A stretch of 64,000 nt of DNA, taken from NCBI GenBank assembly GCA_046347045.1, contig JAXMGX010000003.1:62001-126000 (forward strand). The letters are read 5' to 3'. This document shows positions 36,939 through 45,673 of the stretch, piece by piece; position 1 is the stretch's first letter, and each line of letters starts with the position of its first letter. A model generated the notes under the pieces. It was not told where the DNA came from. It did no database searches and worked only from the letters and a program-made list of their open reading frames with translations. The DNA is from ZC4RG30 sp046347045 (GTDB lineage Bacteria; Pseudomonadota; Gammaproteobacteria; Steroidobacterales; Steroidobacteraceae). The position numbers and the translations under genes were made by a program.

Positions 36939-37796
36939 ATGATCCGACAGATCCGCGCGCTCGGCGCGCTGTGCGCCTGCCTTGCCCTTTCGGCGCAGGC
37001 CAATGCCACCATCGTGCGTTTTCAGATGGCGGACGGCTCCAGGTTCGACGTCAACCTGTACGACAAGCGCACGCCCGCGACCGTGGCCAATTTCCTCGCC
37101 TACGTGAATGCCGGCACTTACACCAATGTGGTCTTCCACCGCTCGGTGAGCGGCTTCGTGGTGCAGGGCGGCGGGTTCACCTACCCTGGCACCCTACCCT
37201 TCAACACCGTCACCGAGCGCCCGGCCGTTACCAACGAGCCAGTGCTGTCGAACGTGCGGGGCACGATCGCGATGGCGAAACTCTCGGGCGGCGTCAACAG
37301 CGCCACCAGCCAGTGGTTCATCAACATGGGCAACAACAGCGCGAATCTCGACGTGCAGAACGGCGGATTCACGGTGTTCGGCGAGGTGACCAGCGGCGGC
37401 ATGACGGTGCTCGACGCCATCAATGCGCTGCCGACTTTCGTCTCGTCCCCTCTCGATTCGCTGCCGCTGCGCAACTACACCGTGGCCGACGCCAACAACG
37501 GCGTTGCGATCTCCGCCAACAACGTGGTGTACGCCACGTCGGTGACCGTGATCGACAGCAACGCGGACTCCGCGAGCGCGCTGACGCCGGCGGCCAATAC
37601 GCTGCTGAGTGCATCCAGCGGTGGCACCAACACCGCCACCTCGGACTCGGGCGGCGGCGGCGCGCCGGCAGCGCGGGCTCAGGGCAGTCTGACCGCCAGC
37701 AGCCACGCGGGCGCGGCAGGGTCGTCGGCATCGGTGACCAGCAACGCCCGCGACGCGCGTGGGCGGGCATCGATGGCAATGCCCTCGACCTTGTAA
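36939..37796 (+). CDS. Secreted cyclophilin-type peptidyl-prolyl isomerase with aberrant C-terminus
   Basis: 285 residues from the ATG at 36939, with a signal peptide (MIRQIRALGALCACLALSAQANA). The cyclophilin domain (about 24-200) has the active-site motif FHRSVSGFVVQGGG, including the catalytic Arg, Phe and Gln, and WFINMGNN. It should catalyse prolyl isomerisation in the periplasm. After a Ser/Gly-rich segment ending SGGGG at about residue 246, the last ~40 residues are low-complexity and exactly antisense to the end of the DUF6929 gene (118-base overlap). Related exported proteins often have a GlyGly-CTERM-type helix and Arg tail at this point, so the native end may have been lost. Confidence 0.85.
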   Translation: MIRQIRALGALCACLALSAQANATIVRFQMADGSRFDVNLYDKRTPATVANFLAYVNAGTYTNVVFHRSVSGFVVQGGGFTYPGTLPFNTVTERPAVTNEPVLSNVRGTIAMAKLSGGVNSATSQWFINMGNNSANLDVQNGGFTVFGEVTSGGMTVLDAINALPTFVSSPLDSLPLRNYTVADANNGVAISANNVVYATSVTVIDSNADSASALTPAANTLLSASSGGTNTATSDSGGGGAPAARAQGSLTASSHAGAAGSSASVTSNARDARGRASMAMPSTL

Positions 37797-38617
37797 TCGG
37801 GCGCAATGCGCCGCAGCCAGCGCAGCCCATGCCTCGGCCCCGCCATGCCGACGAAGGCGCCCACCAGCCGGCCATCGTCATAGGCATTGCTCGTATCCTC
37901 CGCGACGGCGCAGAACAGCCAGCCGCCATCGGGCAGCGCAACGCCATCGGTGAAACCCACGCCCACGCCGTCGACATCGCCCAGCGGCATCTCGCGCAGG
38001 AACAGCGGCGGCAGGTCAGGCAGCAGCTTCTCTTGCGCCAGCGCCTGCAGCAGCGGGGCCAGCGGCCAGCCGACGATGGCATTGGGCGACCCGCCACTGC
38101 CCCGCTGCAGCAGGCAGAGTCGATCGCCCCATGCCCAGCCACCCTCGATGTTCACCTCGCTGAATTCGCGCGCGAGCCCGGCGAGCAGCGGCGCAGCATC
38201 GACGCGCCGTGGGCTGCGCGTGGGTCGACCGCGTGCATCCAGCGGCAGCAGCACGCCGGCGCGCCGCTGCGGCCGCGAACCCGATCCGAGCGCCAGCAGG
38301 GCGCCATGCGGCATGCCTGTCATGCCGGGCAGACGCAGCAGCACTTCGAAATCCGGCTTGCGTTGCTTGCGGCGGGCGGGTGAGTCGGGCAGTTGCCCGC
38401 CGAGCAGGCGCAGCAGCCGTCCTGGCCGCGCAGAGTCCAGGCTGAAGCAGCCCAGGTGCAGTTCATCGTCGGCCACCACGAACAGTTCACTGCCACAGAC
38501 GACCAGCCCGCTGGCGGCACTGACATGAGCCGGTCGTGTCGGCGCGCTGCCACGGCGCAGCGTCAGCGGGCGCAGAGGGTCGACGGCAAGCGGTGAGTCG
38601 CGCAGTTTCACCCGCAC
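37679..38617 (-). CDS. DUF6929 family protein in the nor operon
   Basis: About 312 residues, assuming a GTG start at 38617 (another GTG lies at 38611). No ATG fits between the upstream norD stop at 38632 and the first conserved sequence. Repeated short strands with Gly/Asp turns (LVVCGSELFVVADDELHLGCF, PHGALLALGSGS, FTDGVALPDGGWLFCAVAEDT) suggest a beta-propeller. Function is unknown. It begins 14 bases after norD and reads the same way, so it is probably expressed with the nor genes. Its last 118 bases overlap, on the opposite strand, the tail of the cyclophilin gene; its own C-terminus (LLVTDADDP...LLAVRLP) looks natural. Confidence 0.7.
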   Translation of the reverse strand: MRVKLRDSPLAVDPLRPLTLRRGSAPTRPAHVSAASGLVVCGSELFVVADDELHLGCFSLDSARPGRLLRLLGGQLPDSPARRKQRKPDFEVLLRLPGMTGMPHGALLALGSGSRPQRRAGVLLPLDARGRPTRSPRRVDAAPLLAGLAREFSEVNIEGGWAWGDRLCLLQRGSGGSPNAIVGWPLAPLLQALAQEKLLPDLPPLFLREMPLGDVDGVGVGFTDGVALPDGGWLFCAVAEDTSNAYDDGRLVGAFVGMAGPRHGLRWLRRIAPDYKVEGIAIDARPRASRALLVTDADDPAAPAWLLAVRLP

Positions 38618-38631
38618 GAGTATAGAACCCG

Positions 38632-40497
38632 TCAGCGGCTCAACTGTGCGTACAGCATCGGCAGGCGCGCCGGCAGTTCCGCCGGCCGACGCACCACCGT
38701 GTAGCCATCGCGCCCGAAGACATGGGGAAGGTAGCCCGCGCCATCGCGGTCGATGGTGACGCAAAAGGGTCGGACGCCCGCGCGCCGCGCCTCCAGCACC
38801 GCGGCACGCGTGTCCTCGACGCCATGGCGGCCATCGTAGTTGTCGATGTCGTGCGGCTTGCCATCGCTCAGCAGCAGCAGGATGCGCTGCGCGGCGCGCC
38901 GCTGCGCCAGGCGCCGCGTGGACTCGCGCAACGCGGCGCCCAGCCGCGTGTAGTAACCCGGCCGCAGCGCCGCGATGCGGCCACGCACATCGGCGCCCAA
39001 TGGCTCGTCGAAATGCTTGATGTCATGGAAGCGCACCAGGCTGCGCTTCAGCGACGAGAAGCCGTACATCGCGAATGGATCGCCGGTGGCCGCCAGCGCC
39101 TCGCCGAAGACCATCAGGCTGTCGCGGATCACGTCGATCACGCGTTGCGCGTCGCTGACCCATGCGTCGGTCGAAAGGGAAAGATCGGCCAGCAGCAGGC
39201 AGGACAGCTCGCGGTCGCGGCGCGTCTGCGCGCGGTACAGGCCACGCGTCACGTCCGGCAGCCCCAGGGCGCGATCCGCCGCGGCGCGCACGCAGGCATC
39301 GATGTCGGGTTCGGTGCCATCCTGCTCGGCGTTCTGCCAGCGCCGCGCGGGTGCGAGCGAGGCGAGCTGGCTGCGCAGCCGGCGGGCCGTAGGCCGCAGA
39401 CGCGCAGGCAGCGGCCCGGGCACGCTGTCGCGCGCCACCATGGGCTGCACGCGGCACCAGTCGGGCAGCAACACGCGCTGGCGGTAATCCCATTCGGGCA
39501 AGTGGTGCCCCGGGCCCAGCGGCAGGTCGTCCGCGGCCGGCGATGGCAGGTCGAGATCGAAGCGCACCCGCGCGGCCACGCGCTGCCCGTCCGCCTGCGC
39601 CAGCGCAAGGCGATCGACCGAGTCGGCGATGCGCCGGCTGTCGGCGGGATCGTCCTCTTCGGTCGGCCGATTGACGCGAATGAAATCCGCCCACGACAGC
39701 AGGCTCTCGGCGCGGAAGGGCAGCACGAACGGGTTGCGATTCACGGGCGTCTGCGCCCGCTCGACCGCGCGGGCGGCGGGCTTCGATTCATCACGCTGCG
39801 CGGAGGATTCCGGAGGTTCGGGCGGATGCGAACTGCGGGCGGCGGCGGCGCCCACTGACGGCGGTGCATACAGCCACAGCGGATTGATGTCGATGGTGGC
39901 GCCCTGCCCCTCGCGCGGCCACTCCGTCATCGACCCTGGCTGCTGAAGCGCGGCGCGCAGCGTCCGTTCCTGCGCGGCGGGTCCGGGCGGCAACTGGTCA
40001 GGATGGGTGCGCAATGCCAGCGTGGCGTCGACCAGTCGCCTGTATCGCGCTTTGAGACCGGGCCAGCGCCGCAACACCTGCAGGGTTCCCTGCTGGTTGG
40101 CGAGCAGCCAGCGGTCGAGATCATCTGTGCCTTCCGTTGCAGGCAGGGGATCGGCTGTCTGTGCCGCCAGCGCCGCCAGCCATAGATACAGATCGCGATT
40201 GAGCCCGGCCTCGGGGAATACATCGAGCGTTGGCGGCAACCGCAGGGCCTGCGCGTCCAGCGCCGGCAGCACCGCGCGTTCGCCCACACCCGCCACGCGT
40301 TCCACCAAACGGCGCCGCACCGACACGCGCTGCGGCGCGGCCGGTGCGACGCGCAGACCGGCCTCGCCACCCATGGCGCGGAAGAACACGGCGATGGTGC
40401 GCTCCATGGACGCCAGGCTGACCGCTGCGTCAGGAAAGCCGCGGTGGCTGCGGCTGCGAATCAGGCGATCCCAGGCCTTGCCGATCCACTCTTCCAT
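38632..40497 (-). CDS. norD: NorD, von Willebrand A-domain nitric oxide reductase activation protein
   Basis: 621 residues, normal for NorD. It works with the MoxR-type ATPase NorQ to assemble or activate the NorCB reductase, probably inserting non-heme iron (known for the family). The C-terminal VWA domain (about 430-615) has LLADLSLSTDAW, a D-x-S-x-S-type MIDAS, and LLLSDGKPHDIDNYDGRHGVEDT. The N-terminal part is alpha-helical with a variable Pro-rich middle. It starts six bases after the polyferredoxin gene and is followed by the DUF6929 gene, all in one minus-strand operon with norCBQ. Confidence 0.93.
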   Translation of the reverse strand: MEEWIGKAWDRLIRSRSHRGFPDAAVSLASMERTIAVFFRAMGGEAGLRVAPAAPQRVSVRRRLVERVAGVGERAVLPALDAQALRLPPTLDVFPEAGLNRDLYLWLAALAAQTADPLPATEGTDDLDRWLLANQQGTLQVLRRWPGLKARYRRLVDATLALRTHPDQLPPGPAAQERTLRAALQQPGSMTEWPREGQGATIDINPLWLYAPPSVGAAAARSSHPPEPPESSAQRDESKPAARAVERAQTPVNRNPFVLPFRAESLLSWADFIRVNRPTEEDDPADSRRIADSVDRLALAQADGQRVAARVRFDLDLPSPAADDLPLGPGHHLPEWDYRQRVLLPDWCRVQPMVARDSVPGPLPARLRPTARRLRSQLASLAPARRWQNAEQDGTEPDIDACVRAAADRALGLPDVTRGLYRAQTRRDRELSCLLLADLSLSTDAWVSDAQRVIDVIRDSLMVFGEALAATGDPFAMYGFSSLKRSLVRFHDIKHFDEPLGADVRGRIAALRPGYYTRLGAALRESTRRLAQRRAAQRILLLLSDGKPHDIDNYDGRHGVEDTRAAVLEARRAGVRPFCVTIDRDGAGYLPHVFGRDGYTVVRRPAELPARLPMLYAQLSR

Positions 40498-40503
40498 GCG
40501 GGC

Positions 40504-41502
40504 CTAGTCCCGCTGGCCCGTCAGACTGACCCGCGCTTCGGTGCGGCGCGCAGCATCGCCTTCCACCCAGTTCAGCAGTGCGCCCTCGGGCGTGTCGCGA
40601 TGCACGGTGGCGCAGGCCGCATTGCACTGGGCGCACTGGGTGCAGGTGAACATCTTTGCCTTGGGTACGCGGGGCTTCAACCGCATCGGGCAGGCCACCT
40701 CGCAGGCCGGCTGACCCGGCCCCGAGGCCGAGAAGCAACGCGAGCAGTCGGCCGCGCGGGCGCGGGAGAAGCCGATGACCATGGCATTGCGATTGCTCAT
40801 CCACGCCAGGCTCTGGAACATGCCCACGGCGCAACCAAAGCGGCAGAACAGATGCCGCGCGAACAGGAACTCGGCCGACAGCACGGTGGTGGCGGCGATG
40901 ATGAATATCCACTCGTTGCGGCTGAGGTCGAAGTGCAGCAGGCCGCCGTATACCTGCAGTGGCGGCATCAGGTAGGTGAGCAGCACCACTGCCCAGCTCG
41001 CGGCGAATCCCACGGCCAGCGGCACGGTGGCGAACCACCAGCGCGCGTCGGTGCGCACCGGCTGGCCATCCGGATGGCGCTTGGGCTGCGGCGCGCGATC
41101 CCAGACGCTGGGGCGTCCCGAGGCCATGCTCATCACGCGATTGATGGTCTCGACCACCGAGAAGTGCGGGCACAGCCAGCCGCAGTACAGCCGGCCCCAG
41201 CGCCAGGCCACCGCGATGAATATCAGTGCCCCCGCCAGCACCGGCAGGAACAGACGCTCCATCACGGCCCTCATCAGCGCGAGGCCCGTGCCGTGGCCGG
41301 CAATCAGCACGTCGAGATCGAGTCGCCACTCCTGTCCCAGAAGCCATGCATGGCCCTGCGTGAGGTCGAAGCGGAACAGATCGAACAGCGGCGCGACGAC
41401 GAACAGGATGAAGAACCCGGTCTGCATGAACCGGCGCAGCCGCTGGATGCGACCGGCCCGGCCCGGCGCGCTGGCGACGTCGAAACTGTTGGCCGTGGCC
41501 AT
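40504..41502 (-). CDS. Membrane polyferredoxin (NapH/CcoG/NosR-C-terminus-like 4Fe-4S protein) in the nor operon
   Basis: 332 residues with five predicted membrane helices and Cys motifs of the NapH/CcoG/NosR type: CGWLCPH (about 111-117) and CRFGCAVG in the membrane part, then ferredoxin-like CSRCFSASGPGQPACEVACP and CTQCAQCNAACATVH in the C-terminal soluble part, enough for two [4Fe-4S] clusters. The first set is irregular (CxxC with an insertion before the later Cys pair). It should move electrons between quinol and a periplasmic or cytoplasmic partner, or take part in metal-centre assembly. Its place between norQ and norD suggests service to NorCB. It abuts orf127 upstream and norD downstream. 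Confidence 0.85.
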   Translation of the reverse strand: MATANSFDVASAPGRAGRIQRLRRFMQTGFFILFVVAPLFDLFRFDLTQGHAWLLGQEWRLDLDVLIAGHGTGLALMRAVMERLFLPVLAGALIFIAVAWRWGRLYCGWLCPHFSVVETINRVMSMASGRPSVWDRAPQPKRHPDGQPVRTDARWWFATVPLAVGFAASWAVVLLTYLMPPLQVYGGLLHFDLSRNEWIFIIAATTVLSAEFLFARHLFCRFGCAVGMFQSLAWMSNRNAMVIGFSRARAADCSRCFSASGPGQPACEVACPMRLKPRVPKAKMFTCTQCAQCNAACATVHRDTPEGALLNWVEGDAARRTEARVSLTGQRD

Positions 41503-41886
41503 TCAGCGGGGCCCGATCAGCGGATAGCGCCAGGGCTGGCCGGCCATGGCGCGCGCGAGGCCGACCACGCCGCCGAACACCAGCAGGGAATGCACGCAGA
41601 TCACGTAGGTGATGATGGCGATCCAGGTGCCGGGCTTGTGCAGATCGCCCAGGGCCACCAGCGAGCCCACGGCCAGCACCAGCAGCGCGCCAGACCAAAT
41701 GCTGGCGACAAAGGCCTGCCGCACGTGCTGGCCTGCGAAGCCATCGCGCGCTGCGGCGAGTCGGGAATGCATCCGCCACAACATGAGGAATGCGATGCCC
41801 GGCAGCAGCGTCAGGTTCACCAGGTACAGCGCCTCTGCCCGGACGGCGAGGCTGCGTTCACCTGCGGGCGGTGGCGCGTCGCTCAT
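41503..41886 (-). CDS. Small membrane protein of the nor operon (unknown function)
   Basis: 127 residues with about three membrane helices (LYLVNLTLLPGIAFLMLW, FVASIWSGALLVLAVGSLVAL, WIAIITYVICVHSLLVFGGVVGL). I do not recognise a named family. It overlaps norQ by four bases (ATGA), and its stop is immediately followed by the start of the polyferredoxin gene, so the two form a tightly coupled pair. It may be a membrane partner of the polyferredoxin. Confidence 0.75.
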   Translation of the reverse strand: MSDAPPPAGERSLAVRAEALYLVNLTLLPGIAFLMLWRMHSRLAAARDGFAGQHVRQAFVASIWSGALLVLAVGSLVALGDLHKPGTWIAIITYVICVHSLLVFGGVVGLARAMAGQPWRYPLIGPR

Positions 41887-42677
41887 GTCGCGAAACTCGC
41901 GCGCACGACCTCCAGCAACGCCGCGGCGACCTCCGTGTCGTCGGTCAAGGTATCGACCAGCGCCGCGCGACAGGCGGCCACCGGATCCAGTCCGTCGCGG
42001 ATCAGCAGCGCGGCGTACACCAACAGGCGCGTGCTGGGCACTTCTTCCAGGTCCACGTCTTTCAGCGCGCGCAGACTTGCGCCCAGCGTCACGAGCTGGC
42101 GTGCGCAGGTGCTGCTGCAGCCGGTCTCGCCGATCAGGATGGCGGTCTCGCGCTCGGGCGCGGGGAAATCGAAGGTCAGACTCACGAAGCGCTGCCGCGT
42201 GGAGGCCTTCAGTCCTTTCAGGAAGTTCTGGTAGCCGGGGTTGTATGACATCACCAGCATGAAGGAATCCGGCGCCTGCAGCACTTCGCCGGTGCGGTCG
42301 ATGGGCAGTTCGCGGCGATGATCCGCCAGCGGATGGATGACCACGGTGGTGTCCTTGCGCGCCTCGACGATCTCGTCGAGGTAGCAGATGCCGCCATTGC
42401 GCACCGCGCGCGTCAGCGGCCCATCGGACCAGTAGGTTTCGCCTGCGCCGATGAGGTGGCGGCCGACGAGGTCGGCCGCCGTCAGGTCGTCGTGGCAGGC
42501 CACGGTATACAGCGGCAGACCCAGCTTCGCCGCCATGTAGCCGACGAAGCGTGTCTTGCCCACGCCCGTCGGCCCCTTGATCAGCAGCGGCAGACGGTTG
42601 CGCCAGGCATGCTCGAACAGCGCGACTTCCTCACCGACAGGCTGGTAGAAGGGAGTCGCGCTGACGGGCATGTCCAT
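41883..42677 (-). CDS. norQ: NorQ, MoxR-type AAA+ ATPase
   Basis: 264 residues. Walker A GPTGVGKTRF lies at about 35-44 and Walker B GGICYLDEI near 93-101; a DLVGRHLIG segment follows the first and RRELPIDRTGE and MSYNPGYQ (sensor 1) follow the second. NorQ forms a hexamer that, with NorD, activates nitric oxide reductase. The ATG at 42677 lies 13 bases after the norB stop; an ATG at 42671 is also possible. A longer frame to 42794 would lie inside norB. Confidence 0.93.
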   Translation of the reverse strand: MDMPVSATPFYQPVGEEVALFEHAWRNRLPLLIKGPTGVGKTRFVGYMAAKLGLPLYTVACHDDLTAADLVGRHLIGAGETYWSDGPLTRAVRNGGICYLDEIVEARKDTTVVIHPLADHRRELPIDRTGEVLQAPDSFMLVMSYNPGYQNFLKGLKASTRQRFVSLTFDFPAPERETAILIGETGCSSTCARQLVTLGASLRALKDVDLEEVPSTRLLVYAALLIRDGLDPVAACRAALVDTLTDDTEVAAALLEVVRASFAT

Positions 42678-42690
42678 GCGTGCGGTCGCT

Positions 42691-44115
42691 TCAGCGGCTG
42701 GCCGCAGGCACGGCGTCCGCCCTGGCCTCAACTGCGGTGCTTTCGCCCACCTTGGTTTCGCCCGCGACGAAGAAGCTGGCGATGTACACCACAAGACCGA
42801 CCAGGAACACCACGCCGGCCATCTCGCGCATCCAGTACAGCGGCGCGGCCTGTTCCTGCGCGGTCATGAAGGGCACGGGCGCGGTGCCCATGCGCTGCAT
42901 CCACACCTGGATGATGCCCGCCGCCGTGAGGAACAGCGTGATGAACACGATCGACACCGTCATCAGCCAGAAGCTCCACATCTCGAGCACCTGCGAACGT
43001 TCGCTGTTGGCAGTGCGGCCGCGCAGTTGCGGCATGGCGTAGGAGATCATGGTGAGGCAGACCATCACATAGGCGCCGTAGAAGGCCAGATGGCCGTGCG
43101 CCGCGGTGATCTGCGTGCCATGCGTGTAGTAGTTCACCGGTGCCAGCGTGTGCAGGAAGCCCCACACTCCGGCGCCGAGGAAGGCCATCACGCCCGTACC
43201 CAGCGCCCACAGGGTGGCCGCCTTGTTCGGGTGCTCGCGCCGGCGGCGGTTCACCATGTTGAAGGCGAACAGCGTCATCGCGAAGAACGGGATGGGTTCC
43301 AGCGCCGAGAACACCGAGCCGATCCACTGCCAGTACTCGGGCGCGCCGATCCAGTAGTAGTGGTGACCCGTGCCCACGATGCCGGTGACCAGCGTCAGCG
43401 TGATGATCACGTACAGCCACTTGTCGATGACCTCGCGGTCGACGCCGGTGATCTTGATCAGCACGAAGGCCAGCATGGCGCCCAGGATGAGCTCCCACAC
43501 GCCCTCGACCCACAGGTGCACCGTCCACCACCAGTAGTACTTGTCGGCGACCACGTTCTCGGGGTTGTAGAACGCGAACAGGAAGAACACCGCCAGACCC
43601 AGCAATCCCAGCACCAGCACGGTGTTGATGGCCGTCTTGCGGCCCTTCAGCAGCGTCATGCTGATGTTGTAGAGGAATGCCAGCGCCACGACGACGATGC
43701 CGACCTTGGTGTACAGCGGTTGCTCGAGGAATTCCCGGCCCATGGTCGGCAGGATGTCATTGCCGCCGATATGCGCCAGCGTGGCGTAGGGCACCAGCAG
43801 GTACCCCAGTACCGTCAGTCCCGCGGCCACCAGGAATATCCAGAACATGAGGATGGCCAGCTTCGGGCTGTGCAGCTCGGTCTCGCATTCCTCGGGGATC
43901 AGGTAGTACGCGCCGCCCATGAAGGCCATGAGCAGCCAGACGATCAGCGCATTGGTGTGCACCATGCGCGCCACGTTGAAGGGAATCAGCGGGAACAGGA
44001 AATCGCCGATCACGTACTGCAGGCCCATGACGAGGCCAAAGAGTATCTGCGCGACGAACAGGGCGATGGCGGCAATGAAATAGGGCTTGGCCACCGCTTG
44101 GCTCTTGTATTGCAT
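42691..44115 (-). CDS. norB: NorB, cytochrome b subunit of nitric oxide reductase (cNOR)
   Basis: 474 residues with 12 membrane helices. It reduces 2 NO to N2O in the cytoplasmic membrane, with electrons from NorC. Heme-copper oxidase family ligands are present: MVHTNALIVW (first low-spin heme His), HLWVEGVWELI and GTGHHYYWIG (active-site His and the Glu typical of NorB), and NYYTHGTQITAAHGHLAFYG (heme b and b3 ligands). There is no fused N-terminal extension, so this is the two-subunit cNOR and not the quinol qNOR. It begins ten bases after norC. A GGAGAAG ribosome-binding sequence precedes the start. Confidence 0.96.
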   Translation of the reverse strand: MQYKSQAVAKPYFIAAIALFVAQILFGLVMGLQYVIGDFLFPLIPFNVARMVHTNALIVWLLMAFMGGAYYLIPEECETELHSPKLAILMFWIFLVAAGLTVLGYLLVPYATLAHIGGNDILPTMGREFLEQPLYTKVGIVVVALAFLYNISMTLLKGRKTAINTVLVLGLLGLAVFFLFAFYNPENVVADKYYWWWTVHLWVEGVWELILGAMLAFVLIKITGVDREVIDKWLYVIITLTLVTGIVGTGHHYYWIGAPEYWQWIGSVFSALEPIPFFAMTLFAFNMVNRRRREHPNKAATLWALGTGVMAFLGAGVWGFLHTLAPVNYYTHGTQITAAHGHLAFYGAYVMVCLTMISYAMPQLRGRTANSERSQVLEMWSFWLMTVSIVFITLFLTAAGIIQVWMQRMGTAPVPFMTAQEQAAPLYWMREMAGVVFLVGLVVYIASFFVAGETKVGESTAVEARADAVPAASR

Positions 44116-44125
44116 GTTCTTCTCC

Positions 44126-44554
44126 TCAGCCTTCGATGTTGGGCGGCCAGCCAGCGGTGTTGATCTCGGACACGTATTTCAGGTACGCGACGATCTCGTC
44201 GAGCTGTGCAGGCGTGAAGTTGAACTGCGGCATCTGCCGGCGACCCGGCGCATGCGTGGGCTGCGCCATGATCCAGGCCTTGATGAAGTCCGGCCCGCGG
44301 CGCTTGTAGACGTTGCCCAGTTCGGGTGCGAAATAGGCACCCTCGCCCAGCAGCGTGTGGCAGCCGATGCACTGGCGCGTTTCCCACAGGCGCTTGCCGG
44401 CCGTCACCTGCGGATTGGAGAGCTGGGCGCGCTGGTCGCGGTTGGGCAGCTGATGGAAGGTGTTGAATGTCAGGCCTACGAACACGAGGAAGAAAAACAC
44501 GGTTCCGCCATAGAAGATATTGCGGGCCGTCGAGGCGGTGAATGAGGTTTGCAT
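44126..44554 (-). CDS. norC: NorC, membrane-anchored cytochrome c subunit of nitric oxide reductase
   Basis: 142 residues: one N-terminal membrane anchor (IFYGGTVFFFLVFVGLTF) and a periplasmic class-I cytochrome c domain with heme motif CIGCH at about 62-66 (RQCIGCHTLLGEGAYFAPELGNV is the NorC hallmark) and an axial Met in GRRQMPQFN. It passes electrons to NorB. It is the first gene of the nor operon. An AAGGA ribosome-binding sequence is present, and a DNR/FNR box is centred about 85 bases upstream of the ATG at 44633-44646. Confidence 0.96.
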   Translation of the reverse strand: MQTSFTASTARNIFYGGTVFFFLVFVGLTFNTFHQLPNRDQRAQLSNPQVTAGKRLWETRQCIGCHTLLGEGAYFAPELGNVYKRRGPDFIKAWIMAQPTHAPGRRQMPQFNFTPAQLDEIVAYLKYVSEINTAGWPPNIEG

Positions 44555-44632
44555 GCGCGTCCTTTTTGTTCGGGAAGTGCGAAGAGGACTTCACTTCAGG
44601 GCCGATCCTAGTGAGGCCCCGGGTGGATCACC

Positions 44633-44646
44633 TTGATCCGCGTCAA
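44633..44646. promoter_or_regulatory. DNR/FNR-type binding site shared by norC and the DUF2249 gene
   Basis: TTGATCCGCGTCAA on the plus strand reads TTGACGCGGATCAA on the minus strand, fitting the DNR/ANR/FNR half-site pattern TTGAY-N4-ATCAA with one base of asymmetry. It lies between divergent norC (start at 44554) and the DUF2249 gene (start at 44683), with a DNR-like regulator encoded immediately beyond. NO- or low-oxygen-dependent activation of both genes is the expected meaning. Confidence 0.75.
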
Positions 44647-44682
44647 GGTCACCCCTGCCCCGGACATGGGACTCTCCCACCC

Positions 44683-44919
44683 ATGAAGCAGTCTCGAATC
44701 ATCGATGGGCGGCAGATGCAACCCCCTGAACCCTTCGAGAAGACGATGGAAGCACTGGACGACCTGCCCGATGGGGAGGAACTGGTGCTGCTGCTTTACC
44801 GCGACCCGCAGCCCTTGTACCGGGCACTGGGGCTGTCGGGTTACCGCCATGAGACGGCACTGCTTGCCGATGGCACCCGCGAGATCCGCATCTGGCGACT
44901 CGCCGGCAGTGCGCCCTAG
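44683..44919 (+). CDS. DUF2249 domain protein
   Basis: 78 residues, nearly all one DUF2249 domain: IIDGRQMQPPEPFEKTMEALDDLPDGEELVLLL, then PLYRALGLSGYRHE and a terminal EIRIWRL. The domain (TusA-like fold) occurs beside denitrification and NO-response genes, but its chemistry is not known. It begins about 37 bases after the DNR box, overlaps the tail of the regulator gene by four bases on the other strand, and probably belongs to the same NO regulon. Confidence 0.8.
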   Translation: MKQSRIIDGRQMQPPEPFEKTMEALDDLPDGEELVLLLYRDPQPLYRALGLSGYRHETALLADGTREIRIWRLAGSAP

Positions 44920-45635
44920 AGCTGGTAGTCGCGCAGGCGCTTCATGTCGTGGATGGTGACCTGCTTGCCGGACACGGTGATCAGGTTCGCTTCGCTAAGC
45001 GCATGGAATACGCGCGACAGGGTTTCGGGTGTGAGATTCAGTCGCGAGGCGATCACCTGCTTGGTCGCAGGCAGTTCGATGGGGCCTGCCGACGCAGCGG
45101 GACTGGCATCGGTGCCGAACTCCAGCAGGAAGCCCACGACGCGCTGCATGCTCGAACGCAGCGAATAAGCCTCGACATCCTGCAGCAGGGAGTGCAGCCG
45201 CATCGAAAGTCCCGCCAGCATCTTGCGCGCGAAGGCGCGATCCTCATCGATCAGGGCCAGCAGCACGGCGCTGCTGACCATGATCACCGTGGCGTCGGTG
45301 AGCGCCTCGGCATTGACGGGATACGAACGCTCGGTGAATACCGGCGCCTCGCCGAAGCTCTGGCGCGGTCCGACGATGTCCACCACCTTTTCCGTGCCGC
45401 GCGTGGAGGGAAACGCCAGCTTGATCTGCCCCGACAGCACCACGTAGATGCCGCGCGCCGGATCGCCCTTCTGGAACAGCAGCTCGCCCTTGACCAGGGA
45501 CTTCTCGCGGCAGCCGGCGGCGATCCGCGCCACATCGTCCATGCCCAACTCGCTGAACAGCGGCAGGCCTGCGATCAGCAAGTGGATGGGAGGGAGAGGC
45601 GTTGCGGAGTCTGGCAAAGTGACCACGCCGCGCAT
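44916..45635 (-). CDS. Crp/Fnr-family regulator, DNR-like
   Basis: 239 residues. The cyclic-nucleotide-binding-like sensor domain spans about 20-140 (KGELLFQKGDPARGIYVVLSGQIKL), followed by a long dimer helix and a helix-turn-helix near 195-215 (TKQVIASRLNLTPETLSRVF). The E-x-x-SR recognition-helix pattern is that of FNR/DNR proteins that read TTGAT...ATCAA. The N-terminal Cys set of oxygen-sensing FNR is missing (only one Cys, in AAGCRE), which fits the DNR/NnrR group that senses NO through heme. The gene neighbours the nor operon and the matching DNA box, so it is very likely its activator. Confidence 0.9.
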   Translation of the reverse strand: MRGVVTLPDSATPLPPIHLLIAGLPLFSELGMDDVARIAAGCREKSLVKGELLFQKGDPARGIYVVLSGQIKLAFPSTRGTEKVVDIVGPRQSFGEAPVFTERSYPVNAEALTDATVIMVSSAVLLALIDEDRAFARKMLAGLSMRLHSLLQDVEAYSLRSSMQRVVGFLLEFGTDASPAASAGPIELPATKQVIASRLNLTPETLSRVFHALSEANLITVSGKQVTIHDMKRLRDYQL

Positions 45636-45673
45636 GATAGTGCGTCGCGGCGTGGTGGGTCACTGCGAGGCGT

